Translations under genes and position numbers: made by a program
NCBI GenBank assembly: GCA_963674895.2
Contig: CAXXCY010000002.1
Coordinates: 558,001-622,000, forward strand
Direction: 5' to 3'
DNA length: 64,000 nucleotides
From: CAXXOK01 sp963674895
GTDB taxonomy: Bacteria; Bacillota; Clostridia; Christensenellales; Aristaeellaceae
Shown: positions 34,137-43,449 of the stretch, piece after piece
Layout of the letters: each line of letters opens with the position of its first letter
Position numbering within the stretch: the first letter of the stretch is position 1
The notes under the pieces: generated by a model
What the model was told of the DNA's origin: nothing
Databases searched by the model: none
What the model saw: only the letters and a program-made list of their open reading frames with translations

Positions 34137-35204
34137 CTAATTATACCAGCACTGGTCCGGGGCGGTTTTGCGGTGGATGATCCTGCCGTACTTTCTGGCG
34201 TCCTTGGCCTCGTGGTATTTGGTGATCATATCGCCGTTTGCGGCCTTGCCGAGCAGCTCAATTTTTCCCGTCGGGTGCGACATGCAATAGTGCAGGTGCT
34301 TGCCGTGCCCGTTTTGCATGGCCTTGGCGGCTTCCACGATCTCCAGCCCCTCGTGCAGCGGCACCTGAAAGCCGCCCTTCACACCCTTGACGGGCCTGCA
34401 CTGGAAGATATAGTAGGGCAGGCAGCCGATGCGCGTCAGCCCCTTCAGGAGCGTACCCAGCGTTTGGGGATCGTCGTTTACGCCCCGCAGCAGCACGGTC
34501 TGGTTTTTTAAAATCACGCCCGATTTCTGCAGATTCTTTACGGCCTTGACGGATTGCCTGGTGATTTCGTTGGGATGGTTGAACTGGGTCACGACGTAGA
34601 TCTGCTTTTTCATGTTCTGCTTCCTGAGGATCTCCAGCAGCTCCGGATTCTCGTTGACGCGGCGCGGAAAGGTGACGGGCACGCGCGTGCCGAAGCGGAT
34701 GAAATCCAGGTGCTCCATCGGCGCAAACGCTTCCAGGTAGCGGCGGATGGCCGCGTTGGAGATTAAAAACGAATCCCCGCCCGAGATCAGCACGTTGGAA
34801 ATCTCTGTATGCTCCCGGATATAGGCGACGATCGCGCCGAAGTTTTCGGCGATTTCATCGTCCGAGCTTCCCACCAGCCGCTTGCGGAAGCAGTGGCGGC
34901 AGTACATGGCGCACTTGCTGGTGGAAAGAATCAGCGCGGTCTGGGCGTATTTATGCTGCAGGCCCGGCAGCACGGTGTTTTGCTGCTCGCCGCTGGTATC
35001 GAAGCTCCCTTCCCTGTCCGCCTCAAAGGCGGAGGGGACCGCCATCTTGCGGATGGGATCGTCGGGATCGTCCGGATTGATCAGGTTTAAGTAATAGGAT
35101 GGAATTTGCATGGGGAAACGTTCGGCAATCGGCGCAAGCCGGTCGATTTCTTCCTGCGACAGACGCAATTTTTTAGCCAGCTGAGATACATCCCGGTAAA
35201 ACAT
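34137..35204 (-). CDS. KamA-family radical SAM aminomutase-like enzyme
   Basis: 355 residues, ATG 35204 after AGGAG. The iron-sulfur cysteines are C98, C102 and C105 (KCAMYCRHCF). The PLP lysine region is PTGKIELLG (K314). It resembles lysine 2,3-aminomutase and EpmB, which move an amino group between carbons using SAM and PLP. It is shorter than lysine aminomutase, with a different C-terminus. The acidic residue found after QC in lysine enzymes is an arginine here (FQCRP, R270), so lysine is unlikely to be the substrate. It stands alone; no EF-P or beta-lysine genes are nearby. Confidence 0.85.
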   Translation of the reverse strand: MFYRDVSQLAKKLRLSQEEIDRLAPIAERFPMQIPSYYLNLINPDDPDDPIRKMAVPSAFEADREGSFDTSGEQQNTVLPGLQHKYAQTALILSTSKCAMYCRHCFRKRLVGSSDDEIAENFGAIVAYIREHTEISNVLISGGDSFLISNAAIRRYLEAFAPMEHLDFIRFGTRVPVTFPRRVNENPELLEILRKQNMKKQIYVVTQFNHPNEITRQSVKAVKNLQKSGVILKNQTVLLRGVNDDPQTLGTLLKGLTRIGCLPYYIFQCRPVKGVKGGFQVPLHEGLEIVEAAKAMQNGHGKHLHYCMSHPTGKIELLGKAANGDMITKYHEAKDARKYGRIIHRKTAPDQCWYN

Positions 35205-35398
35205 ACGCGCGATAAACTCCTATGAATTTTGTAAGCTCTTGATGCTTCTTTTATAACATATCCTATGCCGGTTGTCAATTTCTGCGTCGCCGGGGAGCCG
35301 TATACGGGCTTCCCGAATCCGCAATCCGCAACTTGCGCCGCAATGTAAAATAAGGTATAAGTAATGAATAGGATCGCATGCGAAACGGGAGGACATGC

Positions 35399-36589
35399 AT
35401 GAAGAACAAGCTCGGACAGCAGGTTTTCTGGACCATCCTCTTCACCCTCGTCCGTCCCTTTGTGTGGCTGTTTGTCGGGTACCGCTACCGGCGCGCGGAG
35501 CGCATCCAGGGGCCGGCGATCATCATGGGCAACCATACTCTGGATATCGACCTGGGGCTGCTGGGGCTTTCCTACTCGCAATCCATGCGCGCCGTCGCCA
35601 GCGAACACATCTTCCGCAAGGGCTTCGTCGCCTTCCTGATCCGGTTGTTTTTCGCCCCGATCGTGCGCGTGAAAGGGAAGACCGAAATCATGACCGTGCG
35701 CCAGATCCTAAACGCCTTGAAAAGCGGCGGCAGGGTATGCCTGTTTCCGGAAGGCAACCGCAGCTACAGCGGGCTGACAGGGGAGATTACGCAGGCGTCG
35801 GCTACGCTGGCGCGGATGGCGAAATGCCAGCTGATCACCTACCGGATCGAGGGCGGGTATTTCAAGCATCCGCGCTGGGCCAGGAAGGGCCGCCACGGCC
35901 CCGTGCGCGGGCACGAGGTTGGCCGCTATCCGGCGGAGCAGCTCCAGCGGATGAGCGTGGAAGAGGTGCACGCGCTGATCCGGCGGGACCTGTTCGAGGA
36001 CGCGTACGCCCGCCAGCGGGAAAACCCGGCGTCCTATACGGGGAAGCGGCTGGCCGAGAGTATCGAAACGGCGCTGTACCTCTGTCCCGAGTGCGGGAAA
36101 ATCAGCACCATCCACAGCGAGGACGACCGCTTCTTCTGTTCCTGCGGGCTTTCCATGCGCTATACCGAAACGGGGATGCTGGAGAGTACGGGGGGCAAGC
36201 AGGCGCGCTTTTCCACCGTGACCGATTGGGACCGCTGGCAGGAGAGCAAGACGGCGGAGATTGTCGGCCGCGCACAGGACACCATCACGGAGGACGGGGG
36301 ATTGTCGCTGTATCAGATCACCCCGTGCGAGGGGGAGAAGCTGGCCGAAACCGGCACGCTCTCCATCAGCCGGGCGGCGCTGAGCTGCGGAGCGTACCGC
36401 TTCCCCCTGCGGGAGATTTCCGATCTGGCCATCGTCGACCTCAATACCATGGTGTTTGAAACAAAAAACGGCGGTTATTTCGAGCTGCGAAGCAAGGGTT
36501 CGTACAGCGCGCTGAAATACCGCCGGATATTCCTGTACTGCAAACAAACCGCGAAAGGAGCGTGCGACGCCCAAACAGGCGGCGCATAA
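35399..36589 (+). CDS. PlsC-type acyltransferase fused to a zinc ribbon and C-terminal domain
   Basis: 396 residues from ATG 35399 after GGGAGGA. Residues 1-190 are a lysophosphatidate acyltransferase domain: HX4D as NHTLDID (H46, D51) and FPEGNRS near 116. An N-terminal hydrophobic segment anchors it to the membrane. Residues about 228-250 hold two CxxC-like pairs (CPECG and CSCG), a probable zinc ribbon. The last 140 residues are beta-rich and may be a PH-like domain. The likely role is acylation of a phospholipid precursor; the added parts may bind a partner or membrane. Divergent from the KamA-like gene. Confidence 0.8.
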   Translation: MKNKLGQQVFWTILFTLVRPFVWLFVGYRYRRAERIQGPAIIMGNHTLDIDLGLLGLSYSQSMRAVASEHIFRKGFVAFLIRLFFAPIVRVKGKTEIMTVRQILNALKSGGRVCLFPEGNRSYSGLTGEITQASATLARMAKCQLITYRIEGGYFKHPRWARKGRHGPVRGHEVGRYPAEQLQRMSVEEVHALIRRDLFEDAYARQRENPASYTGKRLAESIETALYLCPECGKISTIHSEDDRFFCSCGLSMRYTETGMLESTGGKQARFSTVTDWDRWQESKTAEIVGRAQDTITEDGGLSLYQITPCEGEKLAETGTLSISRAALSCGAYRFPLREISDLAIVDLNTMVFETKNGGYFELRSKGSYSALKYRRIFLYCKQTAKGACDAQTGGA

Positions 36590-36597
36590 CCAAGAAG

Positions 36598-38001
36598 ATG
36601 AGTTTTTCGGCGCAAAACACGGATCTTTGGAATCTGGTTCTTCAGCTCGGCATCATTTCGGCCATTCTTTTAGCTGCGAATATCCTGCGCAGAAAACTGC
36701 CCGTGATCCAAAAGCTGCTGCTGCCCACCGCCGTGCTCGGCGGCTTCCTGCTGCTGGGCGTCCGGCTGTCCGGCCTGATCGAGATCGATACGAAGCTCCT
36801 GGAGATGCTCACCTACCACGGGCTGGCCATCGGGTTTATCGCGCTGTCTATCCGCACGGTGCGCAAGGAAAAGCTGCAGGACGGCGTCGGCCTGGTCGGC
36901 ATGAAATCCGGCGCGCTGATCGTCAGCTGCTATGTGCTGCAGGGGCTTGCGGGCCTGATCATCTCGGTGGGGCTTGCCTATACGGTCATGCCGGACCTGT
37001 TCAAATCGGCCGGCATCCTGCTGCCGATGGGCTACGGGCAGGGGCCGGGGCAGGCCAACAACATCGGCACGGTATACGAGGGCCTGGGCTTTATCGGCGG
37101 GCGCTCGTTCGCGCTCTCGCTGGCCGCGGCTGGCTTTTTGAGCGCCTGCATCGTCGGCGTTATCTACCTGAACTATCTGGCGCGCAAGGGCGAGATCAAG
37201 CGCGTGAGGCAAAACGACGACGCGGAAGTTATGAGCGCGGGCGGCATCGGCGTGTTCCAGGATTCCAACGAGATTCCCATCTCGCAGGCCGTGGATAAGC
37301 TCACGGTGCAAATGGCGCTGGTGCTGACGGTGTACCTGATCACCTACGGGGTCACCCTGGGGCTGACCTCGCTTTCAAGCTCACTTGGCACAGGTCTTGC
37401 CAATACGATCTCCTCGCTGCTGTGGGGGTTCAATTTCATCATCGGCGCGATGATCGCGATGCTGTTCCGGTCCGCGATGTTCCTGCTGCGCAAGAGCAAA
37501 TGGATGACCCATCAATACCAGAACAACTACCTCTTAAGCCGCATCTCGGGGTTCTTCTTTGACCTGATGATCGTCGCGGGCATCGCGTCCATCGATATAA
37601 AGGTTCTGGAAACGCTGTGGCTTCCGTTTGTGCTGATGTCGGTCGTCGGCGCGGTATTGACGTTCGTGTATTTGAAGTACGTCTGCCGCTGGATCTATCC
37701 CGGATACTATTACGAGGGCATGCTGTCGATGTACGGCATGATGACGGGGACCATCTCCTCGGGCGTGCTGCTACTACGCGAGGTGGACCCGCTGTTCCAG
37801 ACCCGGGCGTCCACCAACCTGCTGGTAGGCTCCGGCTTCGCGGTTCTGCTGGGCGCTCCGATGCTCCTGCTGATCGGCATCGCGCCCAACTCGCCCGAAA
37901 TGACGTTTTTGACCATGGGCCTGCTGGTGGTGTACATGGCGCTGATGCTCCTGCTGATGAAGGGCAGGAAGAAGAAAGCCAAAGCGGACAAAACCGTTTA
38001 A
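36598..38001 (+). CDS. GltS-like sodium:glutamate symporter family protein
   Basis: 467 residues from ATG 36598; GTG 36562 is too close to its ribosome binding site and would overlap the previous gene. About ten to twelve hydrophobic segments. The re-entrant-like MGYGQGPGQANNIGTVYE in the first half and the MYGMMTGTISSGVLLLRE segment in the second are typical of the two inverted halves of GltS-like carriers. Transport of glutamate or another dicarboxylate with sodium is probable. It shares a transcript with the acyltransferase gene, but a functional link is not obvious. Confidence 0.78.
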   Translation: MSFSAQNTDLWNLVLQLGIISAILLAANILRRKLPVIQKLLLPTAVLGGFLLLGVRLSGLIEIDTKLLEMLTYHGLAIGFIALSIRTVRKEKLQDGVGLVGMKSGALIVSCYVLQGLAGLIISVGLAYTVMPDLFKSAGILLPMGYGQGPGQANNIGTVYEGLGFIGGRSFALSLAAAGFLSACIVGVIYLNYLARKGEIKRVRQNDDAEVMSAGGIGVFQDSNEIPISQAVDKLTVQMALVLTVYLITYGVTLGLTSLSSSLGTGLANTISSLLWGFNFIIGAMIAMLFRSAMFLLRKSKWMTHQYQNNYLLSRISGFFFDLMIVAGIASIDIKVLETLWLPFVLMSVVGAVLTFVYLKYVCRWIYPGYYYEGMLSMYGMMTGTISSGVLLLREVDPLFQTRASTNLLVGSGFAVLLGAPMLLLIGIAPNSPEMTFLTMGLLVVYMALMLLLMKGRKKKAKADKTV

Positions 38002-38103
38002 ACATAGGGAAAGGCATATACGGCTTGGCTGTCCGCTGCGTTTGGATGTGGGATACAGCGGGCCGTCAGGGCACGCATTGCGCCAGGGGAAAGGAAGCAA
38101 GCC

Positions 38104-38982
38104 ATGACGGAAAAAGCGCATATCGTTTATTTTTCGGGAACGGGCGGTACGGCGCTGGCGGCCGAAACCCTGTGCGCGGCGCTGCTGAACGCGGGGGTAC
38201 ACACCAGAACATCCGAGATTGTTTGGAACCATCTTCCCCAACCGGAAGCGGAGGAGACGCTTGTGCTGATGTTTTCGGTGTATGCGGCCGATGCTCCGGG
38301 CACCGTAGCCCGGTGGCTTTCCACGCTGCCAAAGCGGATGCACGGCACGGCGGCCGTCGTCTCGGTATCCGGCGGGGGAGAGGTGTCTCCCAATACGGCA
38401 TGCCGGACGCGCACCATCCGCCGGCTTGCACGCAAAGGGTATGCTGTGATCAGCGAGTATATGCTTTGTATGCCGTCTAATTTCATGATACCCACGCCGG
38501 ACGGTATCGCCGTAAACCTCCTGCGTATTCTGCCGGAAAAGTGCGCGCGGATTGCCGCGGAGATTGCCGCCGGGACCCAAAACCGCAAACGGCCGCTCTT
38601 GATCGACCGGGTGCTGCTGGTTCTGTTTTCCTTGGAGAAGGTTGGGGTAAAGTTTTTCGGGAGAACGCTGAAAGCAAAAAATCCGTGCAACGGGTGCGGG
38701 CAGTGTGCCAGGCAATGTCCGAGCGGCAATATACGGATGCAAAACGGCAAACCCAAATTCGGGTGGAAATGCGTGCTGTGCATGCGGTGCTTGTACGCCT
38801 GTCCGCAGCATGCCATACGGGTAGGCATGCCTGTGTTCAGCCGCATGATGCTGCGGGACGGGTTTGATTTACAGACCATCCAAACCATGGCTGCATCCGG
38901 TACCGTGCCGGATACGGCATCGGTGAAGGAAAGCGGTGCGTGGAAGGGCGTTTTGAGCTATTTTGACAGCGATACCGTGTAG
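38104..38982 (+). CDS. EFR1-family flavodoxin-ferredoxin protein
   Basis: 292 residues. The N-terminal flavodoxin-like domain starts VYFSGTGGTALAAE, which binds FMN phosphate. The C-terminal part carries two 4Fe-4S clusters: CNGCGQCARQCP (from about residue 198) and CVLCMRCLYACP (from about 223). EFR1 proteins are putative electron carriers in anaerobes. GGAAAGGAAG precedes the ATG. Partner unknown. Confidence 0.9.
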   Translation: MTEKAHIVYFSGTGGTALAAETLCAALLNAGVHTRTSEIVWNHLPQPEAEETLVLMFSVYAADAPGTVARWLSTLPKRMHGTAAVVSVSGGGEVSPNTACRTRTIRRLARKGYAVISEYMLCMPSNFMIPTPDGIAVNLLRILPEKCARIAAEIAAGTQNRKRPLLIDRVLLVLFSLEKVGVKFFGRTLKAKNPCNGCGQCARQCPSGNIRMQNGKPKFGWKCVLCMRCLYACPQHAIRVGMPVFSRMMLRDGFDLQTIQTMAASGTVPDTASVKESGAWKGVLSYFDSDTV

Positions 38983-39150
38983 CGTGCCGTTGATGGCGGG
39001 TTCTTATTCAGCACCCATGCATTCGCGCTTGTCCTTTTGCATTTCCCTGTTCCATTTGGCAATGGATTTCCCAAACGCCCGCTTGCCGGCAAGGCGGACC
39101 ATCTTGAAGCGCGGAAAGCACTGCGCAGCCGGGCTCGGTTTGGTGTTTAC

Positions 39151-39180
39151 TTAAAACCGCCATGCAATATGGCGGTTTTA
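39151..39180. terminator. Bidirectional terminator
   Basis: AAAACCGCCAT (39153-39163) pairs perfectly with ATGGCGGTTTT (39169-39179). It separates the EFR1 gene from the convergent DUF2177 gene. Confidence 0.85.
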
Positions 39181-39201
39181 TGATTCGTGATCACATCGCG
39201 G

Positions 39202-39615
39202 TCAGAACAAACGGATGAGGGCGTAACCCGCCAGGGATGTAACGCCGCTGACAGCGCTTCCCCAAACCAGGTCGATTGCTGTGATGAGTACGGGCCATCC
39301 CTTCACGGTGGCGAGGTTGGTGAGGTCGTAGGTCGCGTAGGCGATCAGGCCGAACAGCATGCCGGGGAGCAGCGCCGCCTTCCAGCTTTCCGCCGCGAGC
39401 GCGGGATTGACCACGAACCCCTGCAGCCCCAGCACAAACAGCAGGTAAAAGGCAAGCGCGGCGAGAAGCCTCGGCTTTTCGGCCATCAGGTAGCCCAGAT
39501 GCTGCGCATAGAGCTTTTTGGCGATCACCGTAAGCCACAGCCCGTCGATGACCAGAAATACGGCAAGGAGGACCGCGTAGTTGCGCAGGTCCGCCCAGGA
39601 GATGTGCAGGCTCAT
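39202..39615 (-). CDS. DUF2177 family membrane protein
   Basis: 137 residues with four hydrophobic segments; VFLVIDGLWLTVIAKKLYAQHLGYLM at the start and FGLIAYATYDLTNLATVKGWP are the DUF2177 signature. Function unknown. Third gene of an operon with DUF1295 and the DAK2-DegV fusion, joined to DUF1295 by an ATGA overlap. Confidence 0.88.
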   Translation of the reverse strand: MSLHISWADLRNYAVLLAVFLVIDGLWLTVIAKKLYAQHLGYLMAEKPRLLAALAFYLLFVLGLQGFVVNPALAAESWKAALLPGMLFGLIAYATYDLTNLATVKGWPVLITAIDLVWGSAVSGVTSLAGYALIRLF

Positions 39616-40460
39616 TGGGTTTTCTCCTTTTCCTCCGGTTCATCCGGCATTTCCGGTTCATATGCGTCCGGTGCGTCCGGTATGTCCGGCTCCGCCGGTT
39701 TTATGCGCTTGGGGAACCACGGCACGAAAACGCTCGTTGCGGCGGCGTATTCGCGGTAGCCCGGCCGGTTCTGCATCGCCTTTTCCAGCATCGGGACGCC
39801 GGAGACGAACAAAAGCAGCAGCGTAATGGTCACGGGCCCGATCACGGATACCCAGCTCGCGCCGCCGCTGAGGGCTACCAGGAAGATACCCCACCACAGC
39901 GCCGCTTCGCCGAAGTAATTGGGGTGGCGCGTATAGCGCCACAGCCCCTCCGTCATGAGCTTGCCCTTGTTTTCGGGCTTTTGCAGGAAATCGGCGAGCT
40001 GCTTGTCGCCGATCGCCTCAAACGCGAAGCCGAGCACAAATACCAGCGATCCGAGGATAAACAGCGCGGAGCTGGTCGGGGCGGGCGTTTCGGGTTTCAG
40101 GATCACGGGAAGCGAGATCAGGAACATGAACACGCCCTGGAGCATGTACACCTGCAAGAACGCGCGCGGGACCGCCCACTTGCCCCAGGCCTTACGGAAG
40201 TTCGCGTAGCGAAAATCCTCCGCTTTGCCCATGCTGCGCCGCAGGATATGGAAAAACAGGCGGCAGCCCCACAGCGTGATCAGCAGGGCGGCCACGACCT
40301 GCGAAAAGCTCGCGGGCAGGCGCAGGAACAGCAAAAGCCAGGCCACAAGCACGAAGCCGGCGCCCCAGCCGACGTCCACGACGCCGTTGTTGCGTACGGC
40401 CGTGCCTGCGATGAAGAACGCGAAAAAGTACACGAAGATAATCAGCGCCGCAAGGCTCAT
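39612..40460 (-). CDS. DUF1295 / isoprenylcysteine methyltransferase-like membrane protein
   Basis: 282 residues from ATG 40460 (GGAGG nine bases upstream). Six to seven hydrophobic segments. GLWRYTRHPNYFGEAALWWG is the conserved motif of DUF1295 and related steroid-dehydrogenase/ICMT-fold proteins, which bind a nucleotide or SAM cofactor. The C-terminal tail is rich in proline, aspartate and glutamate. ATGA overlaps on both sides show a coupled operon; pairing of DUF1295 with DUF2177 is common and suggests joint action on a lipid. Confidence 0.85.
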   Translation of the reverse strand: MSLAALIIFVYFFAFFIAGTAVRNNGVVDVGWGAGFVLVAWLLLFLRLPASFSQVVAALLITLWGCRLFFHILRRSMGKAEDFRYANFRKAWGKWAVPRAFLQVYMLQGVFMFLISLPVILKPETPAPTSSALFILGSLVFVLGFAFEAIGDKQLADFLQKPENKGKLMTEGLWRYTRHPNYFGEAALWWGIFLVALSGGASWVSVIGPVTITLLLLFVSGVPMLEKAMQNRPGYREYAAATSVFVPWFPKRIKPAEPDIPDAPDAYEPEMPDEPEEKEKTQ

Positions 40461-42274
40461 GCGGGTTCGCCTCCTTTTTCGATGATGCACACGGCTACGG
40501 TTCCAGGTCCGGAGTGGATGGCGACGGCGGAGGAAATCTCGGTGGTGAAGGCGGGCTTCTGCCCGGTAATGCGCGTGAGCTGTTCCTGATACTCCCTGGC
40601 GAGGGGCAGATTGTCCCAGTGCACGATGCTATACGCCTCGACGCCGGACCGGCGCATGGCCTTGCGGGTCAGGCGCATGATCTTTCGGGTAAGGCCCTGC
40701 TGACTGAACGCAGCACCGAACGCTGCGCCGTGACCCTGCTTATCCAGCGTCATGATGGGCCGCAGGCCGAGCTTCATGCCGATTTTGCCGATGGTATCGG
40801 GCACGCGCCCGCCGCGCACGGCATAGGCGAGCGTATTCAGGCAAACGAATATCTTCGTGCGGGGGATACGCGCCTTCACCTGGGATACGATCTCGTCGTG
40901 GCTGCGCCCCTGTGCGATCAGCTCCGCCGCGTGCCGCACCAGCAGTCCCTGCGCGCCGGAATTGAGGCGGGTATCGATGACGGTAATCCGCTTTTCGGGC
41001 GTTTCGAGCTCTTTGGCGGCTTTCACGAACGCCTGGTAGGTTCCGCTGAGCTTCTCCGCCACGCTCAGGACGATCAGCGAATCGAACTGCTCCAGCCGCG
41101 AGGCGAGTATCGCGCGGATTCGCGCGGGTTCGGGCTGCGAGGTGGTGGGGTATTCGTCCGGCGAATCCATCGCCTTCAAGAGCTGGGGCAGCCGGATTGT
41201 GATCTTGTCCAGATACGCGCTGTTGTTTTGCAGCACGCCCATGGGGACCACCGATACGTTGTGCCTGAGCAGATATGCGTCGGGCAGGTCGGCGATGGAA
41301 TCGGTTATCAGCCCTACGCCGCCCTTTTCTATGGTGCGGAGCTGATTCTGCAGGGCCATGTCGTCGGCCTTCTGTTCCGCCAGCCGCCCGTAGGCCTGCA
41401 GCTCGCGCATGACGAGCTCGGGCGCGTTGGTGTGGATATGCGCTTTCAGCCTGCCGCCCTGCGCGCTCGCGATCAGCGAGTCGCCAAACGGCTGCAGGCG
41501 CGCCTTGACCTCCGCGACCAGGGCGTCGCCGTCCGCTGTTTTCTCAACTTCCATTTGCACCAGCGCTTCGGTGCAGTAGCGGTAATCGGATGTTTCCTCA
41601 TCGGTGATCCGCAGTTCAAACGGCTCGTCCGCAAAGTCTTCCACGGCGTGCGCGCCCGAAAACACGCGGTTGATGCCCTCCAAAAACCGCACAAACCCGG
41701 ACGCGCCCGCGTCCACCACGTTGTGTTTTCGGAGCACCTCCATCTGTTCCCTGGTTTTTTTCAGAAGCTTGAGGGAGTATTTGTACGCGTCCTCAAACAG
41801 CTCGCTGAATCCCCGGTAGCTGCCGTGGTTGCGCTTCAGATACTGCGCCCAGTCGCGGATCACGCTCATCAGCGTGCCTTCCCTGGGATCTTCCACCGCG
41901 GCGTACAGGTGCTTCACGGCGCCCGCCGCGATATCGGCAAACTGCGGAACGCTGACCGTTTCGTAGGGCGCGCTTTCCAGCGCGAGGCCGTTGATATATG
42001 ACGCGAAAATAATGCCGGAGTTGCCCCGCGCGCCTTCCAGAGCGGACTGGGAAATGGTTTTGAGCATGCGGTGAAAGCTGTGGATCGGCGTCGCCGAATC
42101 CACCATTGCACGCAGTGTGGATGTAAGGTTGGTACCCGTATCTCCGTCGGCGACCGGGAATACGTTGATCACGTTGAGGTGCTTCACATGGGCGTATACT
42201 TCTTTGGCGCCGGCGGAAAACCACCGGAACAGATCGGTTCCGTTTGCTTGCTGAACCTCTGCGGGTGCTGTCAT
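40457..42274 (-). CDS. Fused DAK2 (FakA-like) and DegV (FakB-like) protein
   Basis: 605 residues, AAAGGAGG upstream. Residues 1-200 are a DhaL/DAK2 kinase domain with DGDTGTN (43-49) and GARGNSGII, which bind Mg-ATP. About 225-310 is the FakA middle domain (LKAHIHTNAPELV). From about 315 to the end is a DegV fatty-acid-binding fold (VGLITDSIADLP ... LSVAEKLSGTYQ). In separate form FakA phosphorylates a fatty acid held by FakB; here kinase and carrier appear in one chain. First gene of the operon with DUF1295 and DUF2177, consistent with a lipid role. Confidence 0.88.
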   Translation of the reverse strand: MTAPAEVQQANGTDLFRWFSAGAKEVYAHVKHLNVINVFPVADGDTGTNLTSTLRAMVDSATPIHSFHRMLKTISQSALEGARGNSGIIFASYINGLALESAPYETVSVPQFADIAAGAVKHLYAAVEDPREGTLMSVIRDWAQYLKRNHGSYRGFSELFEDAYKYSLKLLKKTREQMEVLRKHNVVDAGASGFVRFLEGINRVFSGAHAVEDFADEPFELRITDEETSDYRYCTEALVQMEVEKTADGDALVAEVKARLQPFGDSLIASAQGGRLKAHIHTNAPELVMRELQAYGRLAEQKADDMALQNQLRTIEKGGVGLITDSIADLPDAYLLRHNVSVVPMGVLQNNSAYLDKITIRLPQLLKAMDSPDEYPTTSQPEPARIRAILASRLEQFDSLIVLSVAEKLSGTYQAFVKAAKELETPEKRITVIDTRLNSGAQGLLVRHAAELIAQGRSHDEIVSQVKARIPRTKIFVCLNTLAYAVRGGRVPDTIGKIGMKLGLRPIMTLDKQGHGAAFGAAFSQQGLTRKIMRLTRKAMRRSGVEAYSIVHWDNLPLAREYQEQLTRITGQKPAFTTEISSAVAIHSGPGTVAVCIIEKGGEPA

Positions 42275-42385
42275 TCCGGTATCCTCCTTTGATGGCCGTT
42301 TGGGCTGTGATTTGTTCCAATTGGCAATTAATTATACCATAAACTTCGAAAACTGAAACAGACGGCATGTGTCCGCAGCGAAGTG

Positions 42386-42757
42386 TTACATATTCCGGGC
42401 GGTATCCGGCGCCAGCGCGGCCAGGGCGTCATCCAGGCCGGCCGCCCAAAACACCAGCCCGCCGCGGTTGCATTCCAGGATAAAGGCCCGCAGCGCCTTG
42501 CTGGGGTATCCGCTGAAATCCCCGACGATCGCCAGGCGCATCCGGTAGTTGGAAAACTTCTGCAAAATCTCGCCCGCCAGCCCCGTTTTCAGGTCGAAAA
42601 ACGCCTCCGGCAGGTTTTCCTTGTACAGCACAAGCGCGTCGCTTTCGTACAGGTACCGCGCGTCCGCCATGCTGTCAAGCGTCTCCCGCACGCCGGTTAT
42701 GCGCCGGGCGCGGTCCGCCACGGCGATGCTGTGTCCGTTGATTTTAATGGATTTCAT
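42386..42757 (-). CDS. DUF4180 domain protein
   Basis: 123 residues from ATG 42757 after AAAGGAG. DUF4180 pattern: VLYKENLPEAFFDLKTGLAGEILQKFSNYRMRLAIVGDF. Cytoplasmic, function unknown. Coupled by ATGA to the helix-turn-helix gene upstream, so it is probably controlled with it. Confidence 0.85.
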   Translation of the reverse strand: MKSIKINGHSIAVADRARRITGVRETLDSMADARYLYESDALVLYKENLPEAFFDLKTGLAGEILQKFSNYRMRLAIVGDFSGYPSKALRAFILECNRGGLVFWAAGLDDALAALAPDTARNM

Positions 42758-43236
42758 ATCGTAAGCTCCTTTGACAGGGGTGTGACCCGGCCATCCTCCA
42801 ACTGTTTTAGATACGCTTCCACGGCGGTAAAAACGGCCGTCATGAACGGCAGGTTTCCCCACAGGGAAAGGCGCACCGTGCCATCCGTTTCCAGATACTG
42901 CGTAACCAGGGAAGCCCGGCCGTATTCCGGCGGCTTGCTGATCATCGAGGCGTTCAGGGACCGGAGGATGCGCTGCGCGTTTTCATGGCTGCCTGCCGCG
43001 ATATCGATCACGGCGGTCGCCCTGGCCCGCTCCCGCGGCGCGGACGGCGCCTGCGGCGTGGCGGAACCCAGGCCGTTTTCCTCCGTGAACCGGCTCAGAT
43101 CGTGGCCTGTAACCCGCCAGCCCTTCCCGATCTTGGCGGCGCAGAGCTTCCCTTCCCGGATATACCGCTGGATGGTTTTGGGATGCATATGGAGCATACG
43201 GGCAATCTGCCCGACGGAATAAAAGGCCTCGTTCAT
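42754..43236 (-). CDS. Helix-turn-helix (MerR/excisionase-type) regulator
   Basis: 160 residues from ATG 43236. Residues 5-50 are a winged helix of the excisionase/MerR type (YSVGQIARMLHMHPKTIQRYIREGKL). The C-terminal part has no clear ligand-binding family. A strong promoter precedes it at 43272-43300. Operon with DUF4180. Confidence 0.8.
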   Translation of the reverse strand: MNEAFYSVGQIARMLHMHPKTIQRYIREGKLCAAKIGKGWRVTGHDLSRFTEENGLGSATPQAPSAPRERARATAVIDIAAGSHENAQRILRSLNASMISKPPEYGRASLVTQYLETDGTVRLSLWGNLPFMTAVFTAVEAYLKQLEDGRVTPLSKELTI

Positions 43237-43271
43237 CCTTGAGAAACTCCTTATTATTACTAACAATGAGC

Positions 43272-43300
43272 ATAATAAGGAATAATAGGGAATATGTCAA
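43272..43300 (-). promoter_or_regulatory. Promoter of the helix-turn-helix/DUF4180 operon
   Basis: On the minus strand TTGACA (43300-43295), 17 bases, TATTAT (43277-43272). Confidence 0.8.
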
Positions 43301-43449
43301 GCGTATCAAGAAAAGAATTTCTGGGCCGGAAAACTGTTTCCATACATTGGGAAACGTACGGCCCGGCAACCCGGCGCTCCGGTAGCTGCCGCCGCGACGC
43401 CGGAATCCGGGCGATTGTTGCCAAATCCGTATATTTCAAGCGGTTTTGC

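Noticed and set aside
36562..36597. Upstream GTG start for the GltS-like carrier.
   Set aside because: Only one base separates it from the AAAGGAG, and it would add a basic stretch not expected before the first membrane segment.
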